This document shows, in pieces, positions 1-5,923 of a stretch of DNA of 6,927 bases. Source of the DNA: Planctomycetes bacterium UBA4800. GTDB lineage: Bacteria; Planctomycetota; UBA8108; UBA8890; UBA8898. The position numbers and the translations under genes were made by a program. Under the pieces are notes generated by a model, which made no database searches, was not told the DNA's origin, and saw only the letters and a list, made by a program, of their open reading frames with translations. The stretch covers positions 1-6,927 of the forward strand of contig DHGK01000364.1 of the NCBI GenBank assembly GCA_002402755.1. The letters are read 5' to 3'. Each line of letters opens with the position of its first letter. Positions within the stretch are counted from its first letter, which is position 1.

Positions 1-4
1 CAGT

Positions 5-9
5 CTCCT
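5..9 (-). promoter_or_regulatory. Shine-Dalgarno-like AGGAG at window edge
   Basis: The minus strand reads CAGGAGACTG up to the edge. AGGAG is a strong ribosome-binding core, and a start codon would fall a few bases beyond the window. This suggests that another minus-strand gene begins just outside, downstream of the giant gene. The start codon itself is not visible. Confidence 0.3.
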
Positions 10-117
10 GAAGGGGGGACGGAAGGGGGGTTGTTTCAGGGTGAGCAGGGACGCCGAGCGATTGCCGCCGCCGAGACCTCCGGTCCCCGCCCCCATAGCG
101 CTGCCAGAGCCGCAATT

Positions 118-141
118 GCGCAACGCACGCGTTCGTTGCGC
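118..141. terminator. Hairpin downstream of the giant gene, possible weak terminator
   Basis: GCGCAACG and CGTTGCGC form a perfect 8-bp stem around an 8-base loop, about 120 bases past the TAG stop. The minus-strand side is followed by AATTGCGG and the plus side by GTTTCG, so neither has a real U-tract. A transcription-end role is possible but weakly supported. Confidence 0.3.
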
Positions 142-259
142 GTTTCGACGCACGGGTTCACCGAATATGTACGTCTCTTGCCGGTGCGTGGCACCATCTT
201 CGCCACAACGGGCGGAGGACGAGCAGCCGCGGAGCGTCACTTTCCCCGCAGGATCTCCG

Positions 260-3200
260 CTAACCGCCGCACGGCGGATACGACGCGCAGCCGAGCGGGT
301 CCGCCGTCGGGTCGGGTCCGCACGTCTCGAACGGCGGCGGCAGATCTCCCGCGGCGGCGAAGAGGTGCGACAGGATCCTGATCGCGTCGGCGATGTCCAG
401 CTTGCCGTCGTCGTTCGAATCGAGCGCGTCCAGGCAGGTGACCGGCCGCGAGGTGAAGAGGTAGTTCAGGAGCGCGATCGCATCGGCGATGTCCCTGCGG
501 GCATCGCCGTTCACGTCGCCGCGAAGGAAGCTTCCCGGGGGGCTCGTGACCGCGGGGAGCGCACCCATGTCGACGCCGTTCTTGCCGGCGCCGATGGCGG
601 GCGAGAGCATGGAGAGCCGGAAGTCCCGCGCCGCCGCATTGACGAAGAGCGGATCGAAGTCGCCGTTGCCGGCGCCGGGGTAGCCGCCCTCGACATCGCT
701 GTACGTGAGCTCCAGCGCCGACAGCGCGTCGACGGCGCCCGCAAGGCCGTTCTTCCAGACGATGCAACTGTCCGCGGTCACGCGCGCGCCGCCCGCGCCC
801 GGAACGTCCTCCCGCGCGTGAACTCCCGCGCCGTTGCGCGTGAACGTGCAGCGCGACACCGTCGCGACGACGCCGCTTCCGAACGCCGCGCCCGTGCCGC
901 ACTCGTACGCCAGGACGCGCGCGATGACCGGCGTGCCGGCGCCGCGCGCCCGCAGGCCGGCGCCGGCCAGGCCGCGAAGGGTCGCCCCGTCGACCTGCGT
1001 GCTCGTCCCGTGAAGCGCGATTCCTCCCGCCTCGCCGCCGGCCACCACGCAGTCGCGCAGAATCGAGGGCGTCACGGAATGGTTCTCGAGCCGGATGCCG
1101 TCGTTCGGGCCGCGGAGATCCGCGATCTGCACGCGCTCCACGCGCGCGTACGCCGAGTCGGCGCGGACGCCGCCCGCGCAGCCGTCGATCGCGGTGTCGT
1201 AGACCTCGATGCGCGTCGCGGTGTCCCGCGCCTCGATGGCCGGCACCTCGGCATCGGCGAACGCGCAGTACTCGATGCGGACCTGGGCGCCCTGCGCCGC
1301 CGCGATCACGGCGGGGGGCAGGACGCCGCTCGCCGCGGGACGCGCGACGCGCCGGAGCGTGCAGTGCTTCAGGAGCCCGCGCGCCGCCGTGCCGGCGAAC
1401 TGCATTCCGATCCAGGGGTCGCCGCAGTAGTTCGCCTGGAACGCGATGGGCAGGGCGGCCGAGCCGAGCGCGTTCAGCGTCCCCTGGACGAGGAACGTCC
1501 GCCCGCCGGCGATGTACACGAGCACCCCGGGCTGAATCGTGAGCGTTGCGCCCGCCGGCACCGTGACGTCGCTCGCGACGAGGTAGGGGCTGCCGGCCGC
1601 CGTCCACGTGGTCGTGGCGAGCGTCCCGCCGACGTTGGTGAAGCTCTCGCCCGGCACGATGGAGACCGTCTCGGACGCGATGCGCGCGCCCGTCTCGTCG
1701 AACGCTTCGACCGTCGTCGTGCTGCCGCCCGGGCCGACGTCGACCGTCGCCGACCACGTGCCCGCCGTCGGGTCGTATGCGGCCGGCGCGCCGTCGACCA
1801 TGACGGCCGCCGTGTACCCGATCGGCGTCGTGCCGCCGAGCGACACCGCGCCGCCGCCGGCGAGGATGGTGCCGTTGCAGCCGCCGCCCGGGGCGTCCGA
1901 GTAGCACTGCAGGTCGAGGAAGAGGTCCGAGGAATCGAGCGACCTGTTGAGCGCCACGGCGGCGAGCACGTTGTCGCCCGGAACGAGCAGGCCCGTGAAG
2001 GCGGCGATGTCGATGCGTTCGGCGCCCGCGGCCGTGTGCGATGCATCCGCGACGCTCGTGTACTCGACGGCGCCGGTGACGTTGCGCCGCGCGACCTCGA
2101 CGCCGTTGAGATACGCGACGAAGGCGTCATCGTAGTCGGCCGTGAGCCACAGCGCGGCGATCGTGCCGGGGTTCGAGACCTGGAAACGGCGGCGGAGATA
2201 GACGGTCGTGTAGTTGTACCGCATGTCCCCGAGCACGGTCATGCAGCGGGTATCGCCGTAGCCGATCGGCAGCGGGCCTTCCTCCCACGCCGAGTCGTCG
2301 TAGGCGCGGGTCGACCATGCGCCGGCCGCGCCCGGCGGCGCCGCGACGCCGCGCAAGAAGCGCCACGAGTCGCCCGTCCGCGCGAACCAGACCGGCGCCG
2401 GCCCCACGGTGAGCCGGTCGGGCAGGCGCGCCCCGAGCGCCGCCTGCTGCTCTCCGATAAAGGCCGCGATCGAGTTCAGCTCGGCCGCCGAGAAGAACTC
2501 GCGCAGGTAGTCGATGTGCGGCGTCACGGCCGACGCGTCGAAGGGGCCCGCGAGCATCTCCACGAGCGTGCGCATGAAGCGCCGCCGCATCTCGGGGTGG
2601 CGCAGGAAGCGCCGGACGACCGAGCTGTGGACGCGGAAGAACGCCGTGCCGGGGTATTCCCACGTGTCGGAGAGGTCCCAGGGAATCATCACCCAGCGGC
2701 CGTCCGACGGGCGGTGGTAGATGAAATAGTCCTCGTCCGTGCCCGTCGCCATGTCGCCGTCCTGCATCGAGTAGGCGCACTCGCCGGCGAAGTACGCGAC
2801 CCAGTTGTCGATGTCGATCAGGGGCTCGACGGCGGCGAAGTACGCGTCCCGGGGGAACTCGGGGGTCTCGGTGAGGACGCGGGTGAGCGCGATGATGTCG
2901 CTGTAGTCGGCGGCGTCCTCGTTGGTTCTCTTGTCGTAGATGGGAATGTACGGCGCCGGGTCTTCGCCCTTGTAGATGAGGTCGGCGTTGCCGTCGTCGG
3001 TCTCCATGCCGCGGTAGAGGTTGCCCGCATCGTCCCTGGGCCAGTACCGCGCGACGAAATCCTCGTCGATCGCCTCGACGCGCTGCCCGACGCCGCCGTA
3101 GTAGATGCCGCTGCCCGGGAGCGCCTCGCCGCCGAAGCGCCGGTTCACGCTGAAGGAGGCGATGCGCGACTGGTACACCGGCATATCCGCCCGGCGCCAG

Positions 3201-5779
3201 AAGTCCGCCGTGAGGTGCGCGCGGTACACGCGCTCCATGTTGAGATTGAGCCGCGTGATGGTTTCGAGGCGCTGGTCATGGTGGAAGCCGATGCGGAACG
3301 ATTTCTCGGGCGCCAGGCGCGCGTGCTCGCCGCGATAGCGGACGCCGATCGTGTAGTAGATGTCGCTGCCGTGAACGAAGGTGCCGTTGAGGAGCACATC
3401 GCTCTCGACGTCCCGCGTCGCGAGCTCGATGAGGTCGGCGTTGCGCATGACGACGCGGTAGTGGGGGATCCCCGTCGGGTAGGAAGCGTCGTCGACCTGG
3501 TAGAGCAGCGCCGGGTCGGGCGCCGTCGCGGGGTAGGTGCGGGCGTACCCCGCGGCGTCCTCCGCCCGGATGTAGAACTCGACGATCGTGCCCTCGGCCT
3601 CCGCGGGAAGGAGCGCGCGGTAGGTGTCCGTGGCGCCGACCCGGCTCATCGGGATCATCGAGAAGCCGGCGGCGCCGTCGATGCGGCGGAAGACGTGCAC
3701 CGACGCGACGCCGCCCGCGTCCGTGACGCGCGCCGTGACCGCGACCGTGTCGCCGGACCGCGGCTGCGCCGGGGCGTGCGCGGGGGAGCGGATGACGGGC
3801 GCCGGATCGCTCTCGGCGCGCGAGTTCGGGGCGCCGGGCGTGCCGAGATCCGCGCTCGCCGCCCAGGCGCTGCCGTGGTTGTTCTCCATCGATGCGTTGA
3901 GAAGCTCGATGGAGCTCCCGAAGCCGTCGGGGCCGTCCGTCGGGGTCGAGGCGGGCCAGGCCCCGTCATCGGCATAGTGCACCACGTCGGCGCGGTTGCC
4001 GAGCGCATCGACGAGCTCGATCTTGTCCTCGGAGTTGGAGAGCTTGCCGGCCGCCCACGGCCCGAAGACGCCGGCGATCCCGTAGCGCGCCTCGACGGCG
4101 GCGGGATCCGCGGCGATGACCAGGTACGCGTTCGGCATGAGCACGGTGCCGCTTACGAACTCGTAGTCGACCGCCTTGGCGAGCCGCCAGCCGGTCAAGT
4201 CCGCGGGGGTTGCGCCGCGGTTGAAGATCTCCACGTACTCCTCGGCGGCAAAGGCCGCCGGCGGGTGGTAGCGCACCTCGGTGATCACCGCGCGGGTCTC
4301 GGGCGTGAGCGTGTTGGCCGCCGCGGGCGTCGGGGCGTCCAGCACCCACGTGTCCCCGTCGCCGTCCGGAAAGCGTCCCCACGGGCGTCCCTCGGGGCGG
4401 GCGGCCGTCCGCACGCCGTCGACGAAGAGTCCGGCGGCGTCGGCGAGGCCGATCCACTGCGCGGTCGCCGTGATGGCGAAGGGCAGTTGATCGCCGCGGA
4501 TCCGGAGGAACTTGTCCGCACCGAGCGTCGTGCCGGCCGGGAACGCGTACCCGCCGGCCCCGCGCGGGTCCTCGGTCAGGCGGAAGCCCGAGAGATCGGC
4601 CGTCGCGGTTCCCTCGTTGTAGAGCTCGATGTAGGCGTTGAACGGTTGCACATGCGCGAAGACCTCGTTGATCTCGACGTCGTGCGGCGGCTCGGCCATC
4701 TGCTCCGGGGGCGACTCGACCAGATCGAGCGTGGGGGCGAGCGTGAGGTCGCTGCTCCTCAGGCTGACGTTCAGCCCCTGGATGGCGAGGACGTTCGCGC
4801 CGGCCCGCAGCAGCGGCGAGCCCGCCAGCTCGACGACATCGATGCTGTCGTCGTAGCTGTGCGCCGCCGCCGCGACCGCGTCGAAGGGAATCGGCGTGCC
4901 GGCCGACCCGCCGGCGCTTCCCGAGCGCCTGATCTCGACGCCGTTCAGGTAGACGACGTAGGCGTCGTCGTACACGACCGTCATGAGCAGCGATTCGATG
5001 CGCGCGAGGTCTGCGAGGTTGAAGCTGGTGCGTATGTAGAACGTCGTGTAGTTGTCGTACATGTCCAGGAGGAGCGTGGCGTGGTCGCCCTCGCCGTAGC
5101 CGAAGGCGCTCGGCCCTCGCACCCAGGACGTATCCGCGAACGCGACGGCGGCCCATGCGCCGACGGGAAAGGCGGGCTCGCTCCTTCCCTTGTAGTATTT
5201 CCACGTGTGGCCGATCGGGATCAGGGCGCGGGAGATCCGCACCTTCAAGGTCGAGTTCGGCGCGCCGGGAGTTCCTCCCGTGGGAATCGACGCGCGCCAG
5301 ACCCACTGCTGTTCGCCGTCGGCGACGAGATCGGTGCGCTCCAGCGACGGGCCAAGACCGTCCGGGTTGCCGGGCCACGCGCCGCCGTCCCGGTACGCGA
5401 CGCGATCGACGAGCCGCCCCGCGCGGTCCCGGAGGGCGACCTTCTCGCCGTTGTTGTCCAGTTGCCCCTCGTAGGGCCCGAAGGCGGGCGCCGCCTCGGG
5501 GTAGATCGCGGCGAAGCGCGCCGGGTTCTTGGCGATGACGGCGAGCCCCGCGGGGCCGATGGCGGACGGGGTCGGGAACGTGAAGGTCACGCCCTGCGTG
5601 AAGGCGAAGCCGGAGAGGTCGACGGTCTCGCCGGAGAGGTTGGCGAGTTCGATGAACTCGTCCTCTTCCGACGTGACGGGATTGTAGTGAAGCTCGGAGA
5701 TGACGATGGTTGCGATGGGAGCCGCCTGCACGGCTGCGCCCAGGAACGCGACGAACGCAAGAAGCGCGGTTCTCGTCAT
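260..5779 (-). CDS. Giant secreted modular protein: LTD x3, CotH-kinase-like, beta-helix, dockerin
   Basis: This 1839-residue exported protein probably sits at the cell surface. The order of modules is: signal peptide (about 1-20, hydrophobic LLAFVAFLGAAV then VQA-AP); lamin-tail domain 1 (23-176); jelly-roll module 1 (190-352); lamin-tail domains 2 (366-490) and 3 (496-653); Ig/FN3-like domain (660-762); CotH-kinase-like domain (770-1115); jelly-roll module 2 (1130-1290); a second Ig-like domain (about 1303-1378); right-handed beta-helix (about 1380-1745); dockerin-like calcium-binding pair (1750-1810); and a Cys-containing tail to 1839. The ATG is the only possible start, since an in-frame stop lies 15 bases upstream (5795-5797) with no GTG or TTG between. 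The Shine-Dalgarno is poor (GAGAGA, 11 bases upstream). The stop is TAG. No frameshift is visible. Domain assignments rest on motif recognition. The substrate and partners are unknown; adhesion, scaffolding or extracellular phosphorylation are all possible. Confidence 0.95.
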   Translation of the reverse strand: MTRTALLAFVAFLGAAVQAAPIATIVISELHYNPVTSEEDEFIELANLSGETVDLSGFAFTQGVTFTFPTPSAIGPAGLAVIAKNPARFAAIYPEAAPAFGPYEGQLDNNGEKVALRDRAGRLVDRVAYRDGGAWPGNPDGLGPSLERTDLVADGEQQWVWRASIPTGGTPGAPNSTLKVRISRALIPIGHTWKYYKGRSEPAFPVGAWAAVAFADTSWVRGPSAFGYGEGDHATLLLDMYDNYTTFYIRTSFNLADLARIESLLMTVVYDDAYVVYLNGVEIRRSGSAGGSAGTPIPFDAVAAAAHSYDDSIDVVELAGSPLLRAGANVLAIQGLNVSLRSSDLTLAPTLDLVESPPEQMAEPPHDVEINEVFAHVQPFNAYIELYNEGTATADLSGFRLTEDPRGAGGYAFPAGTTLGADKFLRIRGDQLPFAITATAQWIGLADAAGLFVDGVRTAARPEGRPWGRFPDGDGDTWVLDAPTPAAANTLTPETRAVITEVRYHPPAAFAAEEYVEIFNRGATPADLTGWRLAKAVDYEFVSGTVLMPNAYLVIAADPAAVEARYGIAGVFGPWAAGKLSNSEDKIELVDALGNRADVVHYADDGAWPASTPTDGPDGFGSSIELLNASMENNHGSAWAASADLGTPGAPNSRAESDPAPVIRSPAHAPAQPRSGDTVAVTARVTDAGGVASVHVFRRIDGAAGFSMIPMSRVGATDTYRALLPAEAEGTIVEFYIRAEDAAGYARTYPATAPDPALLYQVDDASYPTGIPHYRVVMRNADLIELATRDVESDVLLNGTFVHGSDIYYTIGVRYRGEHARLAPEKSFRIGFHHDQRLETITRLNLNMERVYRAHLTADFWRRADMPVYQSRIASFSVNRRFGGEALPGSGIYYGGVGQRVEAIDEDFVARYWPRDDAGNLYRGMETDDGNADLIYKGEDPAPYIPIYDKRTNEDAADYSDIIALTRVLTETPEFPRDAYFAAVEPLIDIDNWVAYFAGECAYSMQDGDMATGTDEDYFIYHRPSDGRWVMIPWDLSDTWEYPGTAFFRVHSSVVRRFLRHPEMRRRFMRTLVEMLAGPFDASAVTPHIDYLREFFSAAELNSIAAFIGEQQAALGARLPDRLTVGPAPVWFARTGDSWRFLRGVAAPPGAAGAWSTRAYDDSAWEEGPLPIGYGDTRCMTVLGDMRYNYTTVYLRRRFQVSNPGTIAALWLTADYDDAFVAYLNGVEVARRNVTGAVEYTSVADASHTAAGAERIDIAAFTGLLVPGDNVLAAVALNRSLDSSDLFLDLQCYSDAPGGGCNGTILAGGGAVSLGGTTPIGYTAAVMVDGAPAAYDPTAGTWSATVDVGPGGSTTTVEAFDETGARIASETVSIVPGESFTNVGGTLATTTWTAAGSPYLVASDVTVPAGATLTIQPGVLVYIAGGRTFLVQGTLNALGSAALPIAFQANYCGDPWIGMQFAGTAARGLLKHCTLRRVARPAASGVLPPAVIAAAQGAQVRIEYCAFADAEVPAIEARDTATRIEVYDTAIDGCAGGVRADSAYARVERVQIADLRGPNDGIRLENHSVTPSILRDCVVAGGEAGGIALHGTSTQVDGATLRGLAGAGLRARGAGTPVIARVLAYECGTGAAFGSGVVATVSRCTFTRNGAGVHAREDVPGAGGARVTADSCIVWKNGLAGAVDALSALELTYSDVEGGYPGAGNGDFDPLFVNAAARDFRLSMLSPAIGAGKNGVDMGALPAVTSPPGSFLRGDVNGDARRDIADAIALLNYLFTSRPVTCLDALDSNDDGKLDIADAIRILSHLFAAAGDLPPPFETCGPDPTADPLGCASYPPCGG
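350..532 (-). other. Dockerin-like paired calcium-binding loops
   Basis: Residues 1750-1810 contain two EF-hand-like loops in dockerin order: D1755-V-N-G-D-A-R-R-D-I-A-D1766 and D1787-S-N-D-D-G-K-L-D-I-A-D1798. Each has D/N at positions 1, 3, 5, 9 and 12 and is followed by a hydrophobic helix (AIALLNYLF, AIRILSHLF). Dockerins bind cohesins in cellulosomes. In Planctomycetota-like genomes such modules are common in proteins with no known cellulosome, so the partner is unknown. A short tail with C1820, C1831 and C1837 follows. Confidence 0.87.
545..1642 (-). other. Right-handed parallel beta-helix domain of the giant protein
   Basis: Residues about 1380-1745 open with a cap-like strand set (VTVPAGATLTIQPGVLVYI) and continue in short repeats rich in V, I, G, A, N and D, such as IEYCAFADAEVPAIEARD and VSRCTFTRNGAGVHA. 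They end in LSPAIGAGKNGVDMGALPA, a frequent end of pectate-lyase-like beta-helix proteins. Cysteines recur in the rungs (C1473, C1505, C1534, C1577, C1626, C1644, C1672). Such domains bind or cut polysaccharides in some families, but no catalytic residues can be assigned here. It could equally be a stalk or adhesin. Confidence 0.82.
1910..2392 (-). repeat. Jelly-roll module, copy 2
   Basis: Residues 1130-1290 repeat the copy 1 motifs in order: GDSWRFLRG, YDDSAWEEGPLPIGYG, MRYNYTTVYLRRRF, DYDDAFVAYLNGVEVARR, GDNVLAAVALN and SSDLFLDLQC. The two copies have clearly diverged in sequence, so the duplication looks old. It follows directly after the CotH-like domain and is followed by a short Cys-Gly-rich linker (C1292, C1301). 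Confidence 0.82.
2435..3472 (-). other. CotH-kinase-like domain of the giant protein
   Basis: Residues 770-1115 resemble the CotH family of atypical secreted or spore-coat protein kinases. Recognisable elements are VRYRGEHA (R814, R816, G817), the lysine in APEKSFRIGF (K826), the VEAIDEDF segment (E902, D905), GNLYRG (919-924), the acidic D1007-G-D1009 loop, EDYFIYH (1016-1022) and MIPWDLSDTW with W1034-D1035, the WD motif that resembles a metal-binding kinase aspartate. CotH proteins transfer phosphate to protein side chains; here activity is not shown. Where many CotH relatives have Asn before the Tyr of the second motif, this protein has D1017, so catalysis could be altered or absent. Confidence 0.85.
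3821..4294 (-). repeat. Lamin-tail domain 3 of the giant protein
   Basis: Residues 496-653 contain VITEVRYHPP, EEYVEIFNRG, ADLTGWRLAK, then NRADVVHYADDGAWP and the closing GTPGAPNS. It matches LTD 1 across its whole length, including the shared GPY/GPW..G.L.N.E.KI/VAL block (101-115 against 573-589) and the V.YxDDGAWP-type strand, so the two are likely duplicates within one gene. Confidence 0.87.
4310..4684 (-). repeat. Lamin-tail domain 2 of the giant protein (short form)
   Basis: Residues 366-490 contain VEINEVFAH, AYIELYNEG, ADLSGFRLTED and a late RPWGRFPDGDGDTW segment before APTPAAANT. The motif order is that of LTD modules, but this copy is about 30 residues shorter than copies 1 and 3 and lacks the closing GTPGAPNS. 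It is tightly followed by LTD 3. Confidence 0.8.
4724..5212 (-). repeat. Jelly-roll module, copy 1
   Basis: Residues 190-352 form a beta-sandwich-like module with a block of motifs: GHTWKYYKG, FADTSWVRGPSAFGYG, MYDNYTTFYIRTSF, VYDDAYVVYLNGVEIRR, then GANVLAIQGLN and SSDLTLAPTLD. This is the galactose-binding-like fold seen next to LTD and CotH domains in many secreted bacterial proteins. The same motif order recurs at residues 1130-1290. The ligand is unknown; carbohydrate is the usual guess. Confidence 0.8.
5252..5713 (-). repeat. Lamin-tail domain 1 of the giant protein
   Basis: Residues 23-176 follow directly after the signal peptide. The domain shows the lamin-tail (LTD) signature: IVISELHYNP, then EFIELANLSG, then VDLSGFAF, and a late strand VDRVAYRDGGAWP. 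It closes with GTPGAPNS, the typical end of bacterial LTD modules, which recurs at the end of LTD 3. In bacteria such immunoglobulin-fold domains occur in secreted and surface proteins and are thought to bind or display. No catalytic role is expected. Confidence 0.88.
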
Positions 5780-5850
5780 ACCGGTTGGTTTCTCTCAGTG
5801 CCGTCGCCCCGGCCTCCGCCGAACGCGGCCGTCTTCCGAGCCCTGTCTCC

Positions 5851-5879
5851 ATGATACGGGGAGGAGGCGGGAATTCCAA
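5851..5879 (-). promoter_or_regulatory. Sigma70-type promoter for the giant protein gene
   Basis: On the minus strand TTGGAA (-35, 4 of 6 consensus bases) and TATCAT (-10, 5 of 6) are separated by exactly 17 bases. The predicted transcription start near 5844 would leave a leader of about 65 bases before the ATG. The spacing is ideal, but the site was found by eye only. Confidence 0.55.
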
Positions 5880-5882
5880 GAA

Positions 5883-5896
5883 GCGGGCATGCCTGC
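5883..5896. promoter_or_regulatory. Imperfect palindrome in the divergent intergenic region
   Basis: GCGGGCATGCCTGC is a 14-base palindrome with one mismatched pair and a perfect GGCATGCC core. It lies between the minus-strand -35 box and the plus-strand -10 box, where a shared regulator could bind. Short palindromes are common in GC-rich DNA, so this is a weak candidate. Confidence 0.2.
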
Positions 5897-5911
5897 GCCG
5901 CGGGCTTCAGG

Positions 5912-5917
5912 TACAAT
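5912..5917 (+). promoter_or_regulatory. -10 box TACAAT just before the hydrolase start (leaderless?)
   Basis: TACAAT matches TATAAT at 5 of 6 bases and ends six bases before the ATG. Transcription would start at or next to the start codon, giving a leaderless mRNA. No good Shine-Dalgarno lies at the right distance (only CAGG, 12 bases upstream) and no -35 match is seen, which fits extended use of a -10 box alone. Confidence 0.45.
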
Positions 5918-5923
5918 GGCCGC

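Noticed and set aside
111..120. Perfect 10-base palindrome CGCAATTGCG
   Set aside because: It overlaps the start of the 118-141 stem and has no promoter nearby. A single short palindrome is not enough to call an operator.
183..195. Short hairpin GGTGC-GTG-GCACC after the giant gene stop
   Set aside because: Only 5 base pairs with a 3-base loop and no U-tract on either strand.
36..197. Small minus-strand frame of 53 codons (MVPRTGKRR start)
   Set aside because: It has no ribosome-binding site, no recognisable motif, and overlaps the hairpin; such frames are expected by chance in GC-rich DNA.
41..5854. Plus-strand open frame of 1937 codons opposite the giant gene
   Set aside because: It aligns codon to codon with the minus gene, is dominated by Arg, Asp, Gly, Ala and Val with no recognisable domain, and arises from missing TTA, CTA and TCA codons. 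The minus frame has a signal peptide and many clear domains.
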